NCBI GenBank assembly: GCA_020629375.1
Contig: JAHDDK010000030.1
Span: forward strand, 1 to 45,366
Length of the DNA: 45,366 nucleotides
Origin: Acidimicrobiales bacterium
GTDB taxonomy: Bacteria; Actinomycetota; Acidimicrobiia; Acidimicrobiales; SHLQ01
Reading direction: 5' to 3'
The position numbers and the translations under genes are program-made. Positions 1 to 6,229 of the stretch are shown piece by piece (positions within the stretch are counted from its first letter, which is position 1; the number at the start of each line of letters is the position of its first letter). The notes under the pieces are model-generated. The model was not told where the DNA came from, ran no database searches, and worked only from the letters and a program-made list of their open reading frames with translations.

Positions 1-36
1 GCCGTAGGCCTTGGTGAGGTTGGTGACGTTGATCAT
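1..36 (-). CDS. ABC transporter ATP-binding protein, N-terminal 12 codons only
   Basis: The minus strand starts with ATG at 36 and reads MINVTNLTKAYG before running off the left edge. That is the usual first beta-strand of an ABC ATPase, just before the A-loop and Walker A. A GGGAG ribosome site lies just upstream of the ATG. The substrate cannot be told from 12 residues. A perfect inverted repeat about 56 nt upstream (92-113) may be its operator. Confidence 0.6.
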   Translation of the reverse strand, partial: MINVTNLTKAYG

Positions 37-91
37 GCTCCCATCGTGCGGAAATGACCGCTCGGGGTCGTCCCACACCGGGAGGCTTTCG

Positions 92-113
92 GACTACTCC
101 CCCGGGAGTAGTC
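92..113. promoter_or_regulatory. Perfect inverted repeat, possible operator of the ABC ATPase gene
   Basis: Arms GACTACTCCC and GGGAGTAGTC are exact reverse complements separated by 2 nt. The element lies between the stop of the YceI gene and the start of the ABC gene, both on the minus strand. There is no T-run on either side, so a dimeric regulator site is more likely than an intrinsic terminator. The regulator is unknown. Confidence 0.45.
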
Positions 114-129
114 GGGCCGTGAGCAACAC

Positions 130-894
130 TCAGGCGGGTCGCACGACCAACTGGAACTCGAGGATTCCGTCATCGGCAACGGTCGCCACACTCGAGTCGG
201 GCGTCTCCACTCCGAAGTCCGCCCACACCAGCTCCGTAGAGCCGACGATGAGCCCGACGCCCGAGTCGACGATTGTCGCTTCGACCGGCACAGTCACGGA
301 GTTGGTGACGCCGGCGATCGTCAGCTCCCCGGCAACATCGACGATCACCGTCTCGCCCCGGTCGAGGGCGTCCGTGTCGATGGGTGTCGGCGAGGTCACC
401 ACGAAGGTGGCCGTGGGATGCTCGGACTCCTTGATCACGTCCTTGATCGCTTTGACCCGGGCACCTTCGTCGGAGTCCATCTGCGTCATGTCGACGACGA
501 TCTCTCCACTCGAGAACTCCCCAGCCGAGATCACGAGTTCGCCGGAGACGCCACCCGACCGTCCGACGGCGGTTCCGCCGCCGCCAGCGAAGAACGTCTT
601 GCCGACACGGAACCCCGCAAAGCTGCCACTCGCGTTGCCAAACCCGAAATCCCCGAACTCGTCGTCAATTGCCCACGTGCCAACTGCCCCGACGGCCACC
701 GACGTCGCATCGTCGACGACGTCGTCCGAGCTGGTGTCGGAATCTGCGGCTACGGCACTGTCGGCTGCGAGCTGATCGAGCGCGGCCTGCGTCGACACCT
801 CGTCCGGAGCGTCCGTGTCGATGAACTCGTAGACGAACCAGCCGCCGACGAGCAGAACGAGAGCGAGGGCGACCACGAGCACATTGCGCTTCAT
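130..894 (-). CDS. YceI-like domain protein with N-terminal membrane anchor
   Basis: The 254-residue protein starts MKRNVLVVALALVLLVGGWF, a short basic end followed by one hydrophobic segment, so it is exported or anchored with the rest outside. An acidic linker (about residues 27-70) leads to a YceI-type beta-barrel: the opening GTWAID strand, the later EHPTATF segment and the GELTIAGVTNSVTVP strand are typical. The family binds isoprenoid-type lipids in a barrel; the ligand here is unknown. I chose the ATG at 894 over an upstream one because it begins the anchor and has a GGGG-containing site before it; the 28 extra residues of the longer frame look non-coding. The ABC ATPase gene follows on the same strand. 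Confidence 0.8.
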   Translation of the reverse strand: MKRNVLVVALALVLLVGGWFVYEFIDTDAPDEVSTQAALDQLAADSAVAADSDTSSDDVVDDATSVAVGAVGTWAIDDEFGDFGFGNASGSFAGFRVGKTFFAGGGGTAVGRSGGVSGELVISAGEFSSGEIVVDMTQMDSDEGARVKAIKDVIKESEHPTATFVVTSPTPIDTDALDRGETVIVDVAGELTIAGVTNSVTVPVEATIVDSGVGLIVGSTELVWADFGVETPDSSVATVADDGILEFQLVVRPA

Positions 895-1020
895 GGCCCC
901 ACAGTAGCCATCGCCCCGTATGCGCTTTGCAAGACCCGATCGAGAACTGGTGAAGGAGGCCCGCTCAGCCCACTTCATCTCGTGTGGGAAGCGCCGATCG
1001 GAGAGGGAGGTTTCACCATC

Positions 1021-2772
1021 ATGAATGCGCCATCCAGCACGTACGACCTGGTGATCATCGGCGGGACCGCCGCTGGTCTCTCCGTCGCCATCAGCTCCAT
1101 CCGCTCAGGCATCGAACTCATTCGGATCATCGAACCGTCCGATGATGTGGCATTCCCCGATCTCGTACCCGAGAACCGACTCGACGTCGGTTACGGAGAG
1201 CAGCTCCAGTCCGTCGACGTGGTCAACGACGAGCTCGTCGTCAACACCGATCTCCACGCCTATCGCACCCGGGGCGTGTTCGTCGCGCAGCGAGAACCCG
1301 ACCCGACATGGACTGCGCCCATCCCGATCCCCGACTCCGACCGGGTTCACACCGACGCGCTCCCCGGGACGATCCTCGAGCAGGACGTCATGGTGATCGG
1401 CCACACCGACAACGCCGTCGAGCTCGTCGCCGCCGCGGCCCACGACGGGGCACGAGTGGTGTACGCCGCGGGCGGAATGGACCCCGGAAAGCTGTCGCCA
1501 GCGGGTGCACACATGCTTCGACGGCTCGAACGTGAACGAAAGATCACCGTCCTGTACCGGGCGGTCCCCAACCAGATCGGAGATGTCGACGGATACCCGA
1601 TCTCCTACTTCGACGATCGCCGCACACCCGACCTCGAGTTCGACCACATCGTCTTCGCGTCGAGCCGACAACAGCCGAAGGCAACTCGTGCCGCGATCTC
1701 CGACGCGGCGGTTGACACCGGCCGGGTAATCTTCCTCGGCGTGTCGGGTGAGGACCCGACCGTGCCGATCGCGCACGGATGGAACTCGGGCAACGTGGTC
1801 GCCGACGCGTGCTTCGCCGAAGCCGAAGTTCCGCCTGCGCCGGTACTTTCCCAACGCACTCGCCATGAGGGAGCCGTCGATGAACTCCGCAAGGAGCACT
1901 ACAACGCGACGATCACCATGTTCGAGCCGACGCACTCCGATCTGTGGGTCCTGAGGGTTCGCCCCGACACGGGCGATACGTCGTACATGCCAGGGCAGTA
2001 CGCATCGTTGGGCTTGGGGTTCTGGGAGGCCCGGGTCGACGGCGCCGTCGACGAGAACCTCGACGACCGCTGGTTCAAACTGATTCGACGCAGCTACTCG
2101 ATCTCCCATCCGATCTTCGACGACACCGGGTATCTGGCACGCCGGACGGGCGAGAACGAGCTCGAGTTCTACATCGTGCTCGTCCCGCCCACCGACGACA
2201 ACATCCCGGCGCTGACCCCTCGCCTGGCGCTCAAGAAGCCAGGCGACCGCATCTATCTCGGCCCGAAAGTGGCCGGACGCTACACACTCGCTTCGGTCAC
2301 CGATCCGTGGTCAACCGTCGTGTTCTTGTCGACGGGCACCGGCGAAGCGCCGCACAACGCGATGGTCACCGAGCTGCTCCGCAAGGGACATATGGGGCCG
2401 ATCGTGTCTGCCGTCACCGTCCGCAACTGGGCAGACCTCGGCTATCTCGAACAACACCGCGAACTCGAAGAGCGATACCCGCAATACCACTACCTCCCGG
2501 CGCCGACCCGCGAGACCGACGTGCCAAAGCGGTACCTTCAAGATCTGATCCGCGACGGCGATATCGACGAGGTCACCGGACAGCGTTTCACCGCGGATGC
2601 GAGCCACGTCTTCTTGTGCGGCAATCCATCGATGATCGGTCTGCCTGAAGACGGCGCCGACGGTACCGAGTGGCCCGAACCCGCTGGCGTCGTCCAGCTG
2701 CTGACCGAGCGCGGGTTCACAATCGATCGCCGCGGGGAGCCCGGCAACGTCCACTTCGAGGAGTACTGGTAA
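1021..2772 (+). CDS. Two-part flavoprotein: FAD/NAD(P)-binding domain fused to ferredoxin-NADP reductase domain
   Basis: The 583-residue protein has two halves. The N-terminal half resembles the thioredoxin-reductase/FAD-dependent oxidoreductase fold, with LVIIGGTAAG (residues 10-19) as first dinucleotide loop, a second Rossmann strand DVMVIGHTDNA, and a closing VIFLGVSGEDP strand like the FAD-proximal end of that family. No CxxC is visible in this half. The C-terminal half is an FNR module: MPGQYAS, the flavin-binding RRSYSIS (about residue 357), the NADP-loop STGTGEAP (about 437), and LCGNPSMIG (about 531), ending in the aromatic EEYW tail typical of FNR. The frame is open far upstream, but ATG 1021 has a GGGAGG site and begins the Rossmann strand. 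It probably passes electrons between NADPH and a ferredoxin or flavodoxin. The role of the N-terminal half is unclear. Confidence 0.75.
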   Translation: MNAPSSTYDLVIIGGTAAGLSVAISSIRSGIELIRIIEPSDDVAFPDLVPENRLDVGYGEQLQSVDVVNDELVVNTDLHAYRTRGVFVAQREPDPTWTAPIPIPDSDRVHTDALPGTILEQDVMVIGHTDNAVELVAAAAHDGARVVYAAGGMDPGKLSPAGAHMLRRLERERKITVLYRAVPNQIGDVDGYPISYFDDRRTPDLEFDHIVFASSRQQPKATRAAISDAAVDTGRVIFLGVSGEDPTVPIAHGWNSGNVVADACFAEAEVPPAPVLSQRTRHEGAVDELRKEHYNATITMFEPTHSDLWVLRVRPDTGDTSYMPGQYASLGLGFWEARVDGAVDENLDDRWFKLIRRSYSISHPIFDDTGYLARRTGENELEFYIVLVPPTDDNIPALTPRLALKKPGDRIYLGPKVAGRYTLASVTDPWSTVVFLSTGTGEAPHNAMVTELLRKGHMGPIVSAVTVRNWADLGYLEQHRELEERYPQYHYLPAPTRETDVPKRYLQDLIRDGDIDEVTGQRFTADASHVFLCGNPSMIGLPEDGADGTEWPEPAGVVQLLTERGFTIDRRGEPGNVHFEEYW

Positions 2773-2799
2773 CCCGTATCACTGCGTCGGCGGAGGTGC

Positions 2800-2805
2800 G
2801 ATACT
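2800..2805 (+). promoter_or_regulatory. -10 box (GATACT), likely leaderless coxG transcript
   Basis: GATACT ends 6 nt before the coxG ATG. The nearby GGAGG is 15 nt from the ATG, too far for a normal ribosome site, so transcription starting at or next to the ATG is the better reading. Confidence 0.35.
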
Positions 2806-2811
2806 GAAGGC

Positions 2812-3534
2812 ATGAAGATCGAGAATTCCTTCACCGTCGATGCACCGATCGAGCGGGCATGGGACGTTCTGACCGACATTCCAACCATCGCCCCGTGCTT
2901 GCCCGGCGCCAAGCTCGAGTCCTCCGATGGCGACACCCACAAGGGTCGGGTCAAGGTGAAGGTCGGTCCGGTCACCGCCGAGTACACCGGCCAAGCGACC
3001 TTCGTCGAGCGAGACGAAGTCGCCCGACGGGTCGTCATCAACGGGAAAGGCCGCGACACCCGTGGCGCAGGCAACGCCCAAGCAACGATCACCGCACAGA
3101 TGACGGCGGTCGGCGACAAGACCACCGTCTCGATCGACACCGACCTCAAGGTCAGCGGCAAGGTCGCCCAGTTCGGCCGTGGCGTCATGCAGGACGTGAG
3201 CGAGAAACTGCTCGGTCAGTTCGCCGAGTGTGTCGCCGGAAAGCTCGCCGAGCCATCGGAGCTGACCCCGCCTCCGATCACGTCTTCCGGCGACGTCGCT
3301 GGCACGACAACGGAGTCGACAGCCCGACCTCAGGACGCCGCCGTGACTCCCCCGCCCACGCCCACGCCCTCGGCGTCGTCGGCCGCGTCGAAGGGCGCCT
3401 CCGATGACGACGATGCCATCGATCTGCTCGATGTTGCGGGCAACGCCATGTGGAAACGCGCCGCGCCGGTCGCCGGGGTTGTGCTTGCGCTGTCGATCCT
3501 GCGAATCCTGATCAAGCGTCGCAAGTCGGCCTGA
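2812..3534 (+). CDS. coxG: CoxG-like SRPBCC protein with C-terminal membrane anchor
   Basis: Residues 1 to about 145 are a CoxG/SRPBCC domain, opening MKIENSFTVDAPIERAWDVL and continuing with PTIAPCLPGAKLE and KVKVGPVTAEYTG, all typical of the carbon monoxide dehydrogenase subunit G family. A Pro/Thr/Ser-rich linker follows. The protein ends in a hydrophobic segment (about residues 214-230) and a basic tail KRRKSA, i.e. a tail anchor facing the cytoplasm. CoxG proteins help attach or mature molybdenum hydroxylases. The only such enzyme here is the form II-type large subunit at 10467-12725, so a partnership is possible but unproven. The stop codon abuts that of the convergent PPOX gene within one TGATCA. 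Confidence 0.82.
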   Translation: MKIENSFTVDAPIERAWDVLTDIPTIAPCLPGAKLESSDGDTHKGRVKVKVGPVTAEYTGQATFVERDEVARRVVINGKGRDTRGAGNAQATITAQMTAVGDKTTVSIDTDLKVSGKVAQFGRGVMQDVSEKLLGQFAECVAGKLAEPSELTPPPITSSGDVAGTTTESTARPQDAAVTPPPTPTPSASSAASKGASDDDDAIDLLDVAGNAMWKRAAPVAGVVLALSILRILIKRRKSA

Positions 3535-4035
3535 TCAGCCCTCTTCGAACAGTTCGGGCGGGAAGCCGCCCTTGCTGATCGGACCCCACCGAGTCGGCGT
3601 GATCAGGATCACCGACTTTCCTTGGTCGATCATCGCCTGGCGGTACTCATCCCAATTGGGGTGTTCGCCCGAGATTGCCCTGAAGTACTCGACTAACCCG
3701 TCGACGGCTTCGGGTACGTCGGTTGCCTCGGCTGTGCCGTCGATCTGCACCCATTCGTCGTTGAACTCGTCTCCCATAACCAGGACCGACACGTCGGGGT
3801 TCGCTTTGGCGTTGTGCACCTTGGCTCGCATCGGGTAGCTCGCGATAGCCAGCCGACCGTCGGGCAACATGCCTCCGCTCACGAGGCTCATCTGCGGACG
3901 CCCATCGCGCCGCGTCGTCGCGAGCACCCAGCGATTCTTGCCCTCGACGAATGCGGCAAGCGCCGCGGAGTCAACATCACGATCCGACGCCAGGTATTGG
4001 GCACGACGATCGTCTCGTGGGATCTTCTTCACCAT
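3535..4035 (-). CDS. PPOX-class (pyridoxamine phosphate oxidase-like) flavin/F420 enzyme
   Basis: The 166-residue protein has the split-barrel pattern of the PPOX class: NRWVLATTRRDGRPQMSLV near the start, then GRLAIASYPMRAKVHNAKANPDVSVLV, and EWVQIDGTAEATD. The RAKVHNAKANP segment is the cofactor-phosphate region of actinobacterial F420- or FMN-binding members. It is a single-domain cytoplasmic oxidoreductase; the substrate is unknown. No ribosome site precedes the ATG, but TATCGT lies 6 nt upstream, so a leaderless transcript is likely. Its ATG overlaps the proposed ATG of the divergent DUF2889 gene inside one CCATGG. Confidence 0.8.
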   Translation of the reverse strand: MVKKIPRDDRRAQYLASDRDVDSAALAAFVEGKNRWVLATTRRDGRPQMSLVSGGMLPDGRLAIASYPMRAKVHNAKANPDVSVLVMGDEFNDEWVQIDGTAEATDVPEAVDGLVEYFRAISGEHPNWDEYRQAMIDQGKSVILITPTRWGPISKGGFPPELFEEG

Positions 4036-4693
4036 GGCCCAACGATACGACGCAGACGCTCTCGATTCGGGTGACGTGTTGATCCACTCTCGGTCGTACG
4101 ACGTCGCCTCCTACCGGGTGAACGACGCGACCATCCGCCTCGACGGCCGAATCGTCGATGCGAAGCCGGCAGGCCTGTTCGTGAAGGGCGATGCCGACGC
4201 GCTGCCTGTCCACGACATGACCGTCTCGTTGACCCTCCGGTTCCCCGAGCTCGAGATCGCGGCGATCGATGTGCGCTTTGCCGAACACCCGCACCACGAG
4301 TGTCCCGGGATCACCGCGGCGTACCAGACTCTCGTCGGCCAATCGATCGCCGCTGGCTTCAGCCGGTTCGTGAACGCCACCTTCGGGCGCCAGTCAGGGT
4401 GCACGCACATCGGTGCGCTGCTCAAGGCAATGGCTCCCGTCGCGATTCAGTCGATCTACTCGATGCGCCAGCTCCCCCACGTCGACGGCCAGCCCCTCGG
4501 CGCCCAGGAATGGACAAACGAGGAGAAGGCCCTGTCGATGGCGTTCACCCTCAACTCGTGTCATGTGTGGGACGAGAATGGCGAGCACGCCCGTGCAACG
4601 ATTGCAGGCGAACCAACCGGCGCGCCCGTCTGGATCGAGAAGCGCCTCGAAGCCCTCGGCACCCCTGAGCTGACTGCGAACTGGGAGAACTGA
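4034..4693 (+). CDS. DUF2889 family protein
   Basis: From ATG 4034 the product is 219 residues. HSRSYDVASYRV, IRLDGRIVDAKP, HDMTVSLTLRFPELEIAAIDVRF, PHHECPGITAAYQTLVGQSI and SGCTHIGALLKAMAPVA match the DUF2889 family as I know it. Conserved His and Cys residues (HHEC, GCTH) hint at metal or cofactor binding, but no function is established. The start is not certain: no ribosome site precedes 4034, and GTG 4072/4075-region alternatives exist just before HSRSYDV. If 4034 is right, this gene and the PPOX gene share overlapping start codons. Confidence 0.75.
   Translation: MAQRYDADALDSGDVLIHSRSYDVASYRVNDATIRLDGRIVDAKPAGLFVKGDADALPVHDMTVSLTLRFPELEIAAIDVRFAEHPHHECPGITAAYQTLVGQSIAAGFSRFVNATFGRQSGCTHIGALLKAMAPVAIQSIYSMRQLPHVDGQPLGAQEWTNEEKALSMAFTLNSCHVWDENGEHARATIAGEPTGAPVWIEKRLEALGTPELTANWEN
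4042..4047 (-). promoter_or_regulatory. -10 box (TATCGT), likely leaderless promoter of the PPOX gene
   Basis: On the minus strand TATCGT ends 6 nt before the PPOX ATG. This matches the TANNNT spacing seen before several other starts in the window. The box lies inside the first codons of the divergent DUF2889 gene. Confidence 0.45.
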
Positions 4694-4766
4694 ACAGCCG
4701 AACAACGCTAGGTAAGAGTTCGTTCGGACGTCGCATGGCAACACACACGCGGGGTCCAACACGCAA

Positions 4767-4772
4767 TACCGT
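4767..4772 (+). promoter_or_regulatory. -10 box (TACCGT), likely leaderless promoter of the Sec lipoprotein
   Basis: TACCGT ends exactly 7 nt before the ATG at 4780 and no purine-rich ribosome site lies between. This supports 4780 as the start and suggests the transcript begins at or next to the ATG. Confidence 0.45.
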
Positions 4773-4779
4773 GGCCTTC

Positions 4780-5292
4780 ATGCGATCGTCGACCAGGAAG
4801 GCGCTGGCTCTGTGTCTCGGCATGCTGCTCATCACGACCGCCTGCGCCTCGAATGCGCCGGAAACCGCGTCGGACCTGACCGCCACGGCTGCGGCGAACG
4901 AGCACCTGACCGGCGAATTCGCCAGCCTCGACGGGCAGACCATCGAGCTGGACTCGCTTCAAGGCGACGACGTCGTGCTCTGGTTCTGGGCGCCCTGGTG
5001 ACCGTTTTGACGTCGTGAAGCGCCCACGGTCGTGGACGTACAGAACCAATTCGGTGACGAAGTCACCTTCATCGGTGTTCCGGGCCTCGCCGACACATCG
5101 TCGATGTCCGAGTTCGTCGCGGAGCAAGGCGTGACTGGATTTCCGCACATTCCCGACGACACCGGCGAGATCTGGTCGCGGTTCGGGGTCACCGAGCAAC
5201 GAACCTACGTCTTGATCGACAACGACGGCACGTGGCGGCGTACCGGCTACGGAACGCTCCGCGAAGACGTCGAAGCCCTCATAGCCGGCTAA
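4780..5292 (+). CDS. Thioredoxin/TlpA-like lipoprotein with UxxU active site (probable selenoprotein, two in-frame TGA)
   Basis: Read through two TGA codons (4999-5001 and 5008-5010), one frame gives 170 residues. Residues 1-21 are a lipoprotein signal ending LLITTAC, with Cys22 as lipid site. The fold is thioredoxin-like as in secreted actinobacterial MPT53/DsbE-type proteins: DVVLWFWAPW, then U74-P-F-U77, then RREAPTVVDVQNQFG and VTFIGVPGLAD. Both TGA codons sit exactly where the family has the CxxC cysteines; flanking sequence and frame are intact. Two independent nonsense mutations hitting only these codons would be very unlikely, so selenocysteine is the best reading. A hairpin with loop GGUC follows (5020-5039). 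Where relatives have a cis-Pro (QPAY-like), this one has EQRTYVLID, so the usual Pro is missing. It probably acts outside the membrane as a thiol/selenol oxidoreductase or peroxidase-like enzyme. The next gene, tesB, appears to have its own promoter. Confidence 0.82.
5020..5039 (+). promoter_or_regulatory. Candidate bacterial SECIS hairpin of the UxxU lipoprotein
   Basis: Pairs are G5020-U5039 (wobble), C5021-G5038, G5022-C5037, a C5023/A5036 mismatch, then CCAC (5024-5027) with GTGG (5032-5035) around loop GGTC. Seventeen nt separate the second TGA from the loop; in E. coli fdhF the loop is also GGUC with 18 nt between, as I recall. From the first TGA the loop is 9 nt further, still within the range usually allowed for bacterial elements. 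The hairpin lies within codons for EAPTVVDV. Confidence 0.6.
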
Positions 5293-5314
5293 CCCTCGCC
5301 GTCATCCGTCGTGG

Positions 5315-5327
5315 GGTGTCTGACACC
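5315..5327. promoter_or_regulatory. Short dyad GGTGTC-T-GACACC upstream of tesB
   Basis: Six-base arms are exact reverse complements around a single T, 23-35 nt before the tesB -10 box, i.e. overlapping the expected -35 region. It could be an operator. No T-run follows, so an intrinsic terminator for the upstream gene is less likely. Confidence 0.3.
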
Positions 5328-5349
5328 GGGGTAACGGTTTGGCCGGGAG

Positions 5350-5355
5350 TACGAT
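5350..5355 (+). promoter_or_regulatory. -10 box (TACGAT), likely leaderless promoter of tesB
   Basis: TACGAT ends 7 nt before the ATG at 5363. It supports that start over the ATG at 5354, which lies within the box and would have a GGGAG site only 4 nt away. Confidence 0.4.
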
Positions 5356-5362
5356 GCGAGCG

Positions 5363-6229
5363 ATGAGCGCTGAAGACCAGGCCGATCTCGACATCATCCT
5401 GGAGAGCCTCGACCTCGAAGAACTCGACCTCAACCTCTATCGGGGGCATCCGCCGTACTGGGAGGCGTTTCGCCTCTTTGGCGGCCTTGTGGCTGGCCAG
5501 GCCCTCGCTGCCGCGTATCGCACGATCGACGGGATCGACGTGCATTCGCTTCACTCCTACTTTCTGCGACCGGGCGATCCGACCGTGCCGGTCATCCTTG
5601 ACGTCGACAGGATCCGCGACGGGCGGAGCTTCGCGACGCGCCGTGTGGTCGCCCGCCAGCATGGTGAGGCGATCTTTCACTTGTCGGCCTCTTTCCACAA
5701 GAGCGAAGATGGTTTCGAGCACGAAATGGCCATGCCGGACGTGCCGGGACCAGCCGACACTCCGACTCCCGAAGACTTCGGGCTGACGTCGAGAGACTTT
5801 CTGCCCCGCCATTGGAACCTCAAGGGCATTCCGATCGAAGTGCGTCACTTCGTGTCGCCGAGCGACTGGACGCCCGGTGATCCGGTTCGGCGCATGTGGT
5901 TCCGCGCAAATGGCATGCTCCCCGATGGCGACCAGGCCATCCACCGCCAGTTACTCACGTACATGAGCGACTTCGCCCTCCTCGGAACCGCCGTCCGGGC
6001 TCACGCCTCGTCGTTCGATCAGATCATGGCCGCAAGCCTCGACCATGCGATGTGGTTTCATCGACCCGTGGTCGCCAACGAGTGGATGCTGTATTCGATG
6101 CACTCGCCCTCGGCGTCGGGCGCCCGAGGGTTCAACATCGGCCACGTGTTCTCCGAGGACGGCACGCTCGTGGCCTCCGCGACGCAGGAAGGTCTGATGC
6201 GGCCGATCGACCCCGAACGGAGCACCTGA
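5363..6229 (+). CDS. tesB: Acyl-CoA thioesterase II
   Basis: The 288-residue product is close to the 286 of E. coli TesB and has both hot-dog repeats. The first contains [13 protein letters not shown] and [13 protein letters not shown]; the second contains [22 protein letters not shown] and [12 protein letters not shown]203 (in MSDFALL), S225 and Q275 line up by my reading with the D204/T228/Q278 set of the E. coli enzyme, with Ser in place of Thr. It hydrolyses acyl-CoA to fatty acid and CoA in the cytoplasm. Its TGA overlaps the ATG of the methylmalonyl-CoA mutase gene by one base, so the three genes to 8819 form one coupled operon. Confidence 0.9.
   Translation: MSAEDQADLDIILESLDLEELDLNLYRGHPPYWEAFRLFGGLVAGQALAAAYRTIDGIDVHSLHSYFLRPGDPTVPVILDVDRIRDGRSFATRRVVARQHGEAIFHLSASFHKSEDGFEHEMAMPDVPGPADTPTPEDFGLTSRDFLPRHWNLKGIPIEVRHFVSPSDWTPGDPVRRMWFRANGMLPDGDQAIHRQLLTYMSDFALLGTAVRAHASSFDQIMAASLDHAMWFHRPVVANEWMLYSMHSPSASGARGFNIGHVFSEDGTLVASATQEGLMRPIDPERST

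Noticed and set aside
418..1020. Long 5' extension of the FNR-fusion frame
   Set aside because: It runs antisense across the YceI-like gene, has no coding character, and ATG 1021 has a good GGGAGG site and begins the Rossmann strand.
4780..5292. Reading the thioredoxin-like gene as a pseudogene with two nonsense mutations
   Set aside because: Both TGAs fall exactly on the CxxC codons, with the frame, signal peptide and C-terminal strands intact, a SECIS-like hairpin downstream, and a second independent TGA-containing selenoprotein in the window.
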